5,074 nucleotides of DNA from Candidatus Methylomirabilota bacterium (GCA_023249165.1 JAHFDE010000146.1:1-5074); one strand, 5' to 3'. Shown: positions 1 through 4,249, counted from the first letter of the stretch. Numbers and translations: made by a program. The notes: generated by a model from the letters alone, not told the origin.

Positions 1-255
1 GTCGAGGACCTCCGCCATCTCAAGGCGAACGTGCGGGCCGAGGTGAAGGATGCGATCGAGCGCCACCTGCGACATGAGCCGACGAAGACGAGCAAGGCTC
101 GGATCAAACGCTTGCGAGGTCTGGCGCGTCCACAGTTCCGGCTGAGAGTGGGTGACGTCAGAGTGTTTTACGATGTCGAGGGCCGCGAAGTACATGTGCT
201 GGCGATTGTGTCGAAGGCAGAGGTGGAGCAGTGGTTAGAAAGGGCAGGGGAGTGA
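1..255 (+). CDS. RelE/ParE-family toxin, 5' end outside window
   Basis: The frame is open from base 1, so the gene begins upstream; the GTG at 31 is internal and not the likely start. The 84 visible residues carry the RelE/ParE fold pattern: an amphipathic helix (LRHLKANVRAEVKDAIERHL), a basic stretch around KARIKRLRG, the core strand segment RVGDVRVFYDV, and a closing VHVLAIVSK strand. RelE-type toxins usually have 85-95 residues, so only a few N-terminal residues should be missing. Family members are mostly ribosome-dependent mRNA endonucleases; ParE relatives poison gyrase, and I cannot separate the two from sequence alone. The stop is one base before the ATG of a Phd-type antitoxin, so the two are surely co-transcribed. 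The toxin-first order is less common than antitoxin-first. Confidence 0.85.
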   Translation, partial: VEDLRHLKANVRAEVKDAIERHLRHEPTKTSKARIKRLRGLARPQFRLRVGDVRVFYDVEGREVHVLAIVSKAEVEQWLERAGE

Positions 256-256
256 G

Positions 257-523
257 ATGAAAAAGGTTCCGGTGAACGAGGTGAAGGACGACCTCTCGCG
301 CTACCTGCACGAGGCGGAGAAGGAGGAAATCGTCATCACCCGTCATGGGAAGCCGGCGGGAGTGCTCATCGGCTTTGCCTCAGAGGACGAGTGGTTCGAG
401 TACCGCTTAGAAAACGACCCCCGATTTCTCGCGCGGATTGCTCGCGCCCGCCGCAGCCTCGCGTCCGGGAAGCGAACCACCCTGGAGGATCTCGAAGAGC
501 CACGCGCGCGAAGGAAGAAGTAG
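257..523 (+). CDS. Phd/YefM-family antitoxin
   Basis: This 88-residue protein begins one base after the toxin stop and is preceded by a purine-rich Shine-Dalgarno region (AGGGGAGTGAG). The N-terminal half is the typical Phd/YefM DNA-binding domain: VNEVKDDLSRYLHEAEKEE followed by IVITRHGKPAGVLIG. The C-terminal half (EDEWFEYRLENDPRFLARIARARR) is the extended region that binds and neutralises a RelE-like toxin. The last nine residues are very basic (EPRARRKK). By family precedent the protein forms a dimer, represses its own operon and blocks the toxin encoded just upstream. Past the TAG stop the same frame stays open into a repeated element (545-598), so the natural 3' end of the gene may have been altered. 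Family assignment is firm; the partner is inferred from adjacency. Confidence 0.88.
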   Translation: MKKVPVNEVKDDLSRYLHEAEKEEIVITRHGKPAGVLIGFASEDEWFEYRLENDPRFLARIARARRSLASGKRTTLEDLEEPRARRKK

Positions 524-544
524 AAGATCCCCGTTTCGCCACCC

Positions 545-598
545 GAGTACTCCCGCCGCGAGGTCGCCGCGATCCTCCTCCAGCGGGCCACCCCGACC
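545..598 (+). repeat. Dispersed repeat copy C1
   Basis: First of four related copies in the window (also 1562-1657, 3445-3549, 4183-4249). By eye it differs from the matching part of C3 at 8 of 54 bases. Read in the frame of the preceding antitoxin it gives EYSRREVAAILLQRATP, and that frame stays open to a TAG at 665. Like the other copies it starts shortly after a gene stop, here 21 bp. It lacks the QYR-stop tail seen in C3 and, out of frame, in C4, as if a segment between two CACCCC motifs had been lost. It runs directly into a TTGACA promoter element. Function is unknown; it may be the decayed 3' end of a gene or a small mobile tail. Confidence 0.75.
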
Positions 599-627
599 TT
601 GACAGCTTTGTGCGGGCAGGGCATACT
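599..627 (+). promoter_or_regulatory. Sigma-70-like promoter (TTGACA / CATACT)
   Basis: A perfect -35 hexamer TTGACA (599-604) is separated by exactly 17 bases from CATACT (622-627), which matches four of six -10 consensus positions. Transcription would begin near 634. The element lies at the right edge of repeat copy C1 and faces the structured region that ends in the terminator at 720-765, with the GYD gene beyond. Confidence 0.6.
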
Positions 628-633
628 CAAGCC

Positions 634-765
634 CTCTCTACGGGAGTTAGGGATGGAACCGGGGTAGGTATAGGTCCTAGCCCACCTCCGGCACAATTGA
701 CGGCGCACCAGAAAATTCCGACGCCCTCCCGGGCGGAGCACGGCCCGGGCGGGCGTTTTTCTTTT
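634..765 (+). ncRNA. Candidate small RNA or attenuated leader
   Basis: The region between the promoter at 599-627 and the terminator at 720-765 would give an RNA of about 130 nt. It contains no credible gene of its own; the only open frame is the tail running out of repeat C1. One internal hairpin is clear: GGGGTAGG (661-668) pairs with CCTAGCCC (676-683) with one G-G mismatch and a 7-nt loop, and CCGG at 659-662 and 688-691 offers an alternative closing stem. I do not recognise a known RNA family. It could be a free-standing small RNA, or a leader that attenuates the GYD gene starting 65 bp after the terminator. The start site is inferred from promoter position only. Confidence 0.4.
720..765 (+). 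terminator. Strong rho-independent terminator
   Basis: The arm GACGCCCTCCCGGGC (720-734) pairs with GCCCGGGCGGGCGTT (743-757). This gives 15 positions with one T-C mismatch and a terminal G-U, closed by an 8-nt loop, and followed by a T-rich run (TTTTTCTTTT, 756-765). It is the clearest intrinsic terminator in the window. It ends transcription from the promoter at 599-627 or acts as an attenuator upstream of the GYD gene. Confidence 0.88.
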
Positions 766-829
766 GGGAAATGGGTTCGGCGTAGCAAATCAAGCGCAAG
801 AGAAACCACCAGTCCGTAGGAGGTGTGCT

Positions 830-1117
830 ATGGCAACGTATATCATCCTCAGTCGGTTTTCCCCCGAAGCGTTCGGGGATCCCAAGGACTTCAAGAAACT
901 GGCCGCGACCGTCTCGGCCAAAATTAAGAGGGAGTGCCCTGGAGTCACTTGGAAAGAGAGTTTCGCCACCCTGGGGCGCTTCGATGCCGTGGATATCGTC
1001 GAGTCGGGTGATCTCAAGCAGGTCGAAAAGGCGGCCATGATCATCCGAGCCTACGGACATTCGACGACCGAGACATTAGTGGCGACTCCCTGGAAAGAAT
1101 TCGTTGCAATGCTTTAG
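830..1117 (+). CDS. GYD-domain protein
   Basis: The start is set by an excellent Shine-Dalgarno (AGGAGGTG at 818-825) a few bases before ATG 830. An upstream in-frame start would run back into the terminator T-run. The 95-residue product begins MATYIILSRFSPEAF and ends with the TETLVATPWKEFVAML segment. Between them lies LGRFDAVDIVESGD, the equivalent of the GYD-family LGxYDxVxIxE signature. The GYD family (PF08734) comprises small soluble ferredoxin-like alpha/beta proteins of unknown biochemical role. There are no membrane or secretion signals. A terminator lies 65 bp upstream with no obvious promoter after it, so expression may depend on read-through from the promoter near 600. A second small gene follows 55 bp downstream. 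Confidence 0.82.
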   Translation: MATYIILSRFSPEAFGDPKDFKKLAATVSAKIKRECPGVTWKESFATLGRFDAVDIVESGDLKQVEKAAMIIRAYGHSTTETLVATPWKEFVAML

Positions 1118-1172
1118 TCCACTCGCTTGAGATTTCGCTTAGCAGCGGGACATGCTGGGCCGGTGAGGGAGA

Positions 1173-1535
1173 ATGAAGCGAGATCCGAAAGGCCGGATCC
1201 GGCAGACTGCCACTGAGTACGCTCAGGAAATCCGCCGATGGGGCCGCTATACCGAACAGCAGATCAGGGACGCGGTGACGTACGCGCTCGATCGCGGGAC
1301 CATCCTGCCCGATAATGCGGAGGGGGCAGGAGTGCCTGAAGGGAGAGATAACGCCGAGACCAGCTGGGAGGTGTCGAAAGTGCCTGATAAACAACGGCAG
1401 TTGATCGAGGAAATCGTCCTACGTCTCTTGGACCTGGCTGGCATTCATGGGTTCGACCGCTTGAACATTCTAAAGGGTCTTGTCACCCAAATGGAGCAGG
1501 AGGTTCGGGCCGACCGAAAAAGGGAATACGATTGA
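1173..1535 (+). CDS. Unrecognised 120-residue charged protein
   Basis: The ATG at 1173 is preceded at short distance by GAGGGAG (1165-1171). The product is hydrophilic and rich in Arg, Glu and Asp, with no signal peptide or membrane segment. Two predicted helical parts, residues about 10-45 (TATEYAQEIRRWGRYTEQQI and on) and about 70-118 (KQRQLIEEIVLRLLDLAG and on), flank a low-hydrophobicity linker around NAEGAGVPEGRDNAE. I do not recognise a family. The downstream helix could mediate dimerisation. It follows the GYD gene by 55 bp on the same strand, so co-transcription is likely. The stop overlaps a TTG that opens a 41-codon frame through repeat copy C2. Codon use looks coding in this frame throughout. 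Confidence 0.6.
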   Translation: MKRDPKGRIRQTATEYAQEIRRWGRYTEQQIRDAVTYALDRGTILPDNAEGAGVPEGRDNAETSWEVSKVPDKQRQLIEEIVLRLLDLAGIHGFDRLNILKGLVTQMEQEVRADRKREYD

Positions 1536-1561
1536 ACAACTCTGAGGAGATCGAGGAGGGC

Positions 1562-1657
1562 CGAGAGATGGTGCAGCGGGGCGAGCTGCCGTCGCCCGAG
1601 GACTCCCGTCGCGACGTCGCCGCGATCCTCCTCTGGCCGCCTCGTCCCGTCCCGTGA
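1562..1657 (+). repeat. Dispersed repeat copy C2, with a 41-codon frame
   Basis: Bases 1562-1633 match 3445-3516 at all but about 11 of 72 positions by eye. The left part (REMVQR...) is shared only with C3; the right part (SRRDVAAILL) is shared with all four copies. A possible frame opens at TTG 1532, overlapping the previous gene's stop, and runs to TGA 1655-1657 with REMVQRGELPSPEDSRR in its middle. After CTCCTC at 1628-1633 the sequence departs from the other copies and ends in a Pro/Arg-rich tail, so this copy looks truncated or rearranged. I see no Shine-Dalgarno for the TTG. I treat it as a repeat relic rather than a confirmed gene. Confidence 0.7.
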
Positions 1658-1800
1658 AACAGCTCGGCGCCGGCTTTAAAGGTGAGTCAAGAGTCGACTT
1701 GACCCCATCCGCTCCTTCGGGGGCCCTTCCGAGCCCAGCGGACCTTCGTCCATTCTCCCTTTCCAAGCGTTGACGAGCAGGTACCTTTCCTGGGGGAGTG
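1658..1800. other. Non-coding gap with small hairpins
   Basis: I see no gene here on either strand. GTCAAG (1686-1691) and CTTGAC (1698-1703) form a 6-bp hairpin with a 6-nt loop, and CTTGACC at 1698-1704 resembles the TTGACA elements found after C1 and C4 but has no matching -10. A palindromic CGGCGCCG lies at 1664-1671. The stretch separates the GYD/orf120 module from phhB. Confidence 0.4.
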
Positions 1801-1809
1801 TGATAGAAT
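1801..1809 (+). promoter_or_regulatory. Extended -10 promoter for the phhB-like gene
   Basis: TGATAGAAT contains the TGn extension directly before TAGAAT, which matches five of six -10 consensus bases. No good -35 is present at 16-18 bp upstream, as expected for extended -10 promoters. Transcription would begin near 1816, leaving a leader of about 60 nt before the ATG at 1876. Confidence 0.5.
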
Positions 1810-1875
1810 GCAACAAAAAGCGATGGTTTTTTACCGCGTGCTAACATCGAAAGTGACGCTAGGAAGGGAAAGGTG

Positions 1876-2292
1876 ATGGTGAGCCTGCTCCAGGAGAAGT
1901 GCGTGGCGTGTCGGGCGGAAGCGCCCAGGGTGACCGAGGAAGAGATGGCCGAACTCTTGCCCGAGCTTCCCCACTGGCAAGTCGTGGAGCGGGAGGGCAT
2001 GTTCCAATTAGAACGCACGTTGCAGTTCAAAAACTTCGCGTCAGCGCTGGACTTCGCCCACCGAGTCGGCCGCGTGGCGGAGGCGGAGGGCCACCATCCC
2101 TTACTGATGGTGGATACGTTGTGTGCAACCGATCCACCGCCTCCCGCATGGGGCAAGTGCACCGTGGTCTGGTGGACCCGGAAGATTCGAGGCCTCCACC
2201 GCAACGACTTCATTATGGCGGCCAAGACCGACCGACTCTATGAAGAGGCGGGAGCGCAAGCCGCCAGAGGCATAAGTTGGGGTATGAGATGA
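1876..2292 (+). CDS. phhB: Pterin-4a-carbinolamine dehydratase (PhhB-like) with insertion
   Basis: The enzyme dehydrates 4a-hydroxytetrahydrobiopterin, recycling the pterin cofactor of phenylalanine hydroxylase (EC 4.2.1.96); relatives also act as coactivators. ATG 1876 is chosen because AGGAAGG (1861-1867) lies 8 bases before it; a GTG at 1873 is also possible. The 138-residue product follows Pseudomonas-type PhhB closely: KCVACRAEAP near the N terminus, FKNFASALDFAHRVG, GHHP at 72-75, and GLHRNDFIMAAKTD near residue 115. Two features are odd. About 11 extra residues (within 80-91, TLCATDPPPP) separate HHP from WGK. The position that is normally the third catalytic His, in the WTH or WSH motif, is Arg102 (WWTRKI). 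Activity may therefore be reduced. No phenylalanine hydroxylase gene is in view. Confidence 0.87.
   Translation: MVSLLQEKCVACRAEAPRVTEEEMAELLPELPHWQVVEREGMFQLERTLQFKNFASALDFAHRVGRVAEAEGHHPLLMVDTLCATDPPPPAWGKCTVVWWTRKIRGLHRNDFIMAAKTDRLYEEAGAQAARGISWGMR
2109..2138. repeat. Palindromic insertion inside the phhB-like gene
   Basis: GGTGGAT (2109-2115) pairs with ATCCACC (2132-2138), and inside it C2117-G2131 and GTTG/CAAC (2118-2121, 2126-2129) continue the stem around a TGTG loop. That is 12 base pairs with one unpaired base on each arm. It falls where the protein carries about 11 residues that PhhB relatives lack, so it looks like an in-frame palindromic insertion. Confidence 0.6.
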
Positions 2293-2331
2293 TGCACAAA
2301 TACGGCCCTGAATCTGAAGGCGCGCCGGTGA

Positions 2332-2357
2332 GCTTAGTCGTTAGGCGAGCACTCGCT
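2332..2357 (+). repeat. Direct repeat A, contains GTTAGGC
   Basis: GCTTAGTCG is followed by a 17-bp part ending GGCGAGCACTCGCT; both blocks recur at 2828-2857. It contains GTTAGGC (2340-2346), a perfect match to the integron attC R' core (GTTRRRY), placed 22 bp before the next ATG. GCGAG and CTCGC within it are mutually complementary. It abuts the ribosome-binding site of the SRPBCC gene. No complete attC 5' arm is visible upstream; only a weak CT(G)AAG/CTTAG pairing is. Confidence 0.55.
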
Positions 2358-2368
2358 GGAGTCATGTT

Positions 2369-2824
2369 ATGAACATCGTATACCGAAAGCAGATTCCTTA
2401 TCCGCAGCCCGTGGTCCTGTCAGCATACTTTGACCTGGAACACATCGCACACGTCCATCCGTCCACGTTCGGGCGGACTCGGGTTCTCAAGACTCACGGC
2501 AGAACAGTGGTCTGGGAGCTGGAGTCGCCGGCCTATCTTGGGGTTAGGTTTCGCAACGTCATCGCCCAAGAGTACATGCCCCCATACGAGATACGCGCCC
2601 GCGTGACGAAGGGCCTCCTGCGGGGAACCGAGGTCTTCGTTCGCGTTGAGCCCAGCGACGGCGGGACCTGTATTGAGGAGACCTATATGCTCCCTCTGCC
2701 GGACTTGCCCCTCCTCGGGCGCCTGGTACGCGCATGGTTCGCGAAGAAGACGGATCAAATCTGGGAGGAGGACCTGGAAGTAGGCCTGCCCCGGGGTGGC
2801 TGGCCGGGTGTGCCGGAGTCTTGA
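2369..2824 (+). CDS. SRPBCC-superfamily (polyketide cyclase/START-like) protein
   Basis: ATG 2369 has GGAG at 2358-2361, seven bases upstream. The 151-residue product has the size and pattern of stand-alone SRPBCC proteins, which form a helix-grip fold with a hydrophobic ligand cavity. Visible segments are the N-terminal strand and helix (IVYRKQIPYPQPVVLSAYFD), the conserved-looking DLEHIAHVHPSTFG, a central beta sheet (VVWELESPAYLGVRFRNV, YEIRARVTKGLLRGTEVFVRVEP), and the C-terminal helix (LLGRLVRAWFAKKTDQIWEEDLEV). No signal peptide is seen. Family members bind or transform lipids, polyketides or aromatic compounds, but the ligand cannot be read here. It sits between phhB and an FlK-like thioesterase and is bracketed by direct repeats A and B, so it may have moved as a unit. 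Confidence 0.78.
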   Translation: MNIVYRKQIPYPQPVVLSAYFDLEHIAHVHPSTFGRTRVLKTHGRTVVWELESPAYLGVRFRNVIAQEYMPPYEIRARVTKGLLRGTEVFVRVEPSDGGTCIEETYMLPLPDLPLLGRLVRAWFAKKTDQIWEEDLEVGLPRGGWPGVPES

Positions 2825-2827
2825 TCG

Positions 2828-2857
2828 GCTTAGTCGCTGACTTGGCGAGCACTCGCT
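2828..2857 (+). repeat. Direct repeat B
   Basis: Second copy of the sequence at 2332-2357, beginning three bases after the SRPBCC stop. It shares GCTTAGTCG and GGCGAGCACTCGCT, with CTGACTT in place of TTA between them, so it lacks the GTTAGGC heptamer. TTGG (2842-2845) and GCGAG can pair with CTCGC and CCAA (2861-2864), competing with the large hairpin that follows. Confidence 0.6.
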
Positions 2858-2950
2858 TAACCAAACGCTGAAGCTGACGGCGGTCCGCCCTGTCCGTCTC
2901 TGCGAGCTTCAGCCCTTTCTGAGGCGGGCCGCCGCAGCTTAGCTTGGTAT
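2855..2950 (+). other. attC-like imperfect hairpin (integron recombination site?)
   Basis: The 5' arm from 2860 pairs with the 3' arm ending at 2948: ACCAA/TTGGT, then GCT(G)AAGCTG(A)CGGCGG against CCGCCGCAGCTTAGC, then TCCGCC against GGCGGG. That is about 25-28 pairs, with two single unpaired bases on the 5' arm (G2870, A2877) and a one-sided two-base bulge (2865-2866). Canonical attC sites have the same plan: outer R boxes, a spacer, L boxes, two extrahelical bases on one arm and a variable terminal loop. The unpaired bases fall just before AAGC and six bases later, as in aadA-type attC sites. GCTTAAC (2855-2861) fits the R'' consensus RYYYAAC. The expected R' GTTRRRY is not intact; CTTGGTA occurs instead. 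The site lies between a stop and the next start. Confidence 0.5.
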
Positions 2951-2967
2951 GTATTCTCGGGGAGCAG

Positions 2968-3396
2968 ATGAAAGACACGCTAAAATCCGGCATCGAGTAT
3001 GAGTTCCAGTTTCATGTCCCGAAGTCTAAGACCGTCCCGGCACTCTATCCTGAATCGCCAGAATTTCAGCAGATGCCAGAGGTATTTGCGACGGGGTTTA
3101 TGGTGGGGTTTCTAGAGTGGGCGTGTATCAAGACGGTTAATCCCCACCTCGATTGGCCCCAAGAACAAACCGTCGGGACGCACATCAACGTCAGTCACTT
3201 AGCAGCCACCCCTCCAGGACTGGTCGTCACAGCCAAGGTCAAGTTGGTAGAAGTGGATGGGCGACGTTTGGTTTTTGAGGTTGAGGCGCACGATGGCCTG
3301 GATATCATAACGAAAGGCACACACGAACGATTTATCATCGACCGCGACAGATTCACAAGGAAAGTGGGGCAGAAGGCTCAATCAGTAAACACATAG
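2968..3396 (+). CDS. FlK-like hotdog thioesterase
   Basis: ATG 2968 (GGGGAG just upstream) gives 142 residues, close to the 139 of Streptomyces cattleya fluoroacetyl-CoA thioesterase FlK; an upstream TTG at 2944 lies inside the attC-like hairpin and is unlikely. With this start the FlK catalytic residues line up: Thr42 (PEVFATGFMVG), Glu50 (FLEWAC), His77 (VSHLAATPPGL), Gly70 and Arg121 (GTHERF). Phe33 of the lid is kept, but the second lid residue, Phe36 in FlK, is Met36. FlK hydrolyses fluoroacetyl-CoA and uses these Phe residues to recognise fluorine. The substitution suggests a different or broader acyl-CoA substrate. The protein should be a soluble dimer with one hotdog fold per chain. 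No fluorinase or other fluorometabolite gene is nearby. Fold and mechanism are well supported; substrate is unknown. Confidence 0.85.
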   Translation: MKDTLKSGIEYEFQFHVPKSKTVPALYPESPEFQQMPEVFATGFMVGFLEWACIKTVNPHLDWPQEQTVGTHINVSHLAATPPGLVVTAKVKLVEVDGRRLVFEVEAHDGLDIITKGTHERFIIDRDRFTRKVGQKAQSVNT

Positions 3397-3444
3397 CATA
3401 CGTTTCGGACCGGCGGACGCGTGACGCTGTTCGGGACGAGAGTT

Positions 3445-3549
3445 CGCGAGATGGTGCAGCGGATCGAGATGCCGCGCCCCGAGGACTCCCGCCGCGCGGT
3501 CGCCGCGCTCCTCCTCCGCTGGGCCACCCCCGCCCAGTACCGGATCTAA
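3445..3549 (+). repeat. Dispersed repeat copy C3 (longest)
   Basis: This is the longest copy of the repeat. It starts 48 bp after the thioesterase stop and lies in an open frame from GTG 3421 to TAA 3547-3549 (42 codons). The translation contains REMVQRIEMPRPEDSRR and then VAALLLRWATPAQYRI before the stop. The frame is the same as that of the upstream gene past its TAG. No Shine-Dalgarno supports the GTG. The remaining 3550-3658 holds no gene and no clear promoter before hicB. Confidence 0.75.
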
Positions 3550-3658
3550 CCCCCAGTGGGCAGTCTGAAACCTTCCTTTTTCGCAGCAAATCTGATAGTT
3601 TTATGCCATGGTCGAACTGCCTTCTTGGTCGGCACCTGGGATAGGCGGGGGAGGAAAC

Positions 3659-3940
3659 ATGTCTGGGACTGTCAACATCGAGTACACGGTTCACATCTGG
3701 ATGGAAGGGAATCAATTCATCGCGCACGCGATGCCGCTCGATGTCATGAGTGCGGGACCATCGCCAGATGAAGCCAGAAAAGCTTTGGACGAAGCCGTTC
3801 ACCTGTTCCTGGTTACAGCCGCCGACCATGGGACACTAGAGGAGGTGCTCCAGGAAGCGGGTTATGAGCTTCGCCAGGGAAGCTGGGTGAGTCCTTCCTG
3901 GGTTGCCACTGAAAGGCACACGGCGGTCATCGGCGGCTGA
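3659..3940 (+). CDS. hicB: HicB-family antitoxin
   Basis: ATG 3659 is preceded by GGGGAGG at 3648-3654, four bases upstream. The 93-residue product matches the compact HicB form: an N-terminal strand pair (VNIEYTVHIWMEGNQFIAHAMPLDV), the glycine turn and helix SAGPSPDEARKALDEAVHLFLVTA, then GTLEEVLQEAGYEL. It has no recognisable C-terminal DNA-binding domain, like the short HicB group. HicB proteins adopt a partial RNase H-like fold and block the HicA ribonuclease. The hicA reading frame begins two bases after the stop, so the pair is co-translated. The antitoxin-first order is one of two known arrangements. Confidence 0.85.
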   Translation: MSGTVNIEYTVHIWMEGNQFIAHAMPLDVMSAGPSPDEARKALDEAVHLFLVTAADHGTLEEVLQEAGYELRQGSWVSPSWVATERHTAVIGG

Positions 3941-3942
3941 AG

Positions 3943-4174
3943 GTGCCAAGGATCACGCCTGTCCACTGGCGGGTTCTGGAGCGGGTGTTCCTTACCGCCG
4001 GGTTTCGGTTCGCCAGGCAAGAAGGCAGCCACCGTGCTTACACCAAACCGGGCATCCCCAGACCTGTTGTGATTCCGGCCTATGATGAGGTTCCCGTCGC
4101 CATCATCAGGGCATAACCCAAAAACAGCCGGTATTTCCAGGGAGGAGTATTTCCGTCTGCTGGCGAAGGTCTAA
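3943..4174 (+). pseudogene. hicA: HicA toxin, frameshifted near its 3' end
   Basis: From GTG 3943 the frame encodes a HicA mRNA interferase: MPRITPVHWRVLERVF, then AGFRFARQEGSHRAYTKPG with the conserved GSH histidine at residue 30, then VVIPAYDEVPVAIIRA. It hits TAA at 4114-4116 after 57 residues. Skipping the single T at 4114 restores the frame: NPKTAGISREEYFRLLAKV then TAA at 4172-4174, exactly the C-terminal helix expected of HicA. The full length would be about 76 residues, normal for the family. One extra base, by mutation or sequencing error, therefore truncates the toxin and removes its last helix. The catalytic His is upstream of the break, so residual activity is possible. GTG is the only plausible start and has no strong ribosome site, which suggests translational coupling to hicB. 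Confidence 0.87.
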
Positions 4175-4182
4175 TTCAGGGC

Positions 4183-4249
4183 TATTCGCGACGCGAGGTC
4201 GCCGCGCTCCTGCTCCAGTGCGCCACCCCCCTACCAGTACCGGCTCTAG
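4183..4249 (+). repeat. Dispersed repeat copy C4, frameshifted tail
   Basis: It begins eight bases after the ancestral hicA stop. The translation YSRREVAALLLQCATP matches C1, then one extra base (CTAC where C3 has GCC, 4231-4234) shifts the frame; beyond it CAGTACCGGCTCTAG encodes QYRL-stop, as in C3. Its bases show both synonymous and non-synonymous changes against C1. It is followed, 15 bp later, by a TTGACA promoter element. Confidence 0.72.

Noticed and set aside
641..700. Possible fluoride (crcB) riboswitch upstream of the GYD gene, prompted by GGGATGG and by the FlK-like gene
   Set aside because: Only a short GATGG match is present; the pseudoknot pairings and conserved core are not visible, and the FlK-like gene is 2 kb away.
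391..819. Plus-strand open frame of 142 codons across the antitoxin, promoter and terminator
   Set aside because: It covers the antitoxin in another frame and reads through the terminator stem; the product is Arg/Pro-rich and unlike any protein.
1111..1127. Third copy of the A/B direct repeat (GCTTTAGTCCACTCGCT)
   Set aside because: It overlaps the end of the GYD gene and lacks the central GGCGAG block; the similarity is too short to separate from chance.
1770..1809. TTGACG at 1770 as -35 partner of TAGAAT at 1804
   Set aside because: The spacing of 28 bp is too long; the extended -10 alone is the better explanation.
1470..2225. Long minus-strand open frame (251 codons)
   Set aside because: It overlaps the well-supported phhB-like gene and repeat C2, and its translation is low-complexity Arg/Pro/Ser with no family pattern. 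It is a GC-driven shadow.
2867..2919. Intrinsic terminator after the SRPBCC gene, from the GCTGAAGCT/AGCTTCAGC stem
   Set aside because: The loop is 29 nt and the following CCTTTCT is a poor T tract. The larger attC-like fold uses the same 5' arm and pairs better.
2944..2967. TTG at 2944 as start of the FlK-like gene
   Set aside because: It lies in the 3' arm of the hairpin with no ribosome site; ATG 2968 gives FlK-like length and residue numbering.
3445..3549. Repeat copies C1-C4 as attC sites themselves
   Set aside because: They contain direct, not inverted, internal repeats (CGCCGCG motifs) and do not fold into two paired arms. An RYYYAAC match at the C3 end (ATCTAAC) has no partner.
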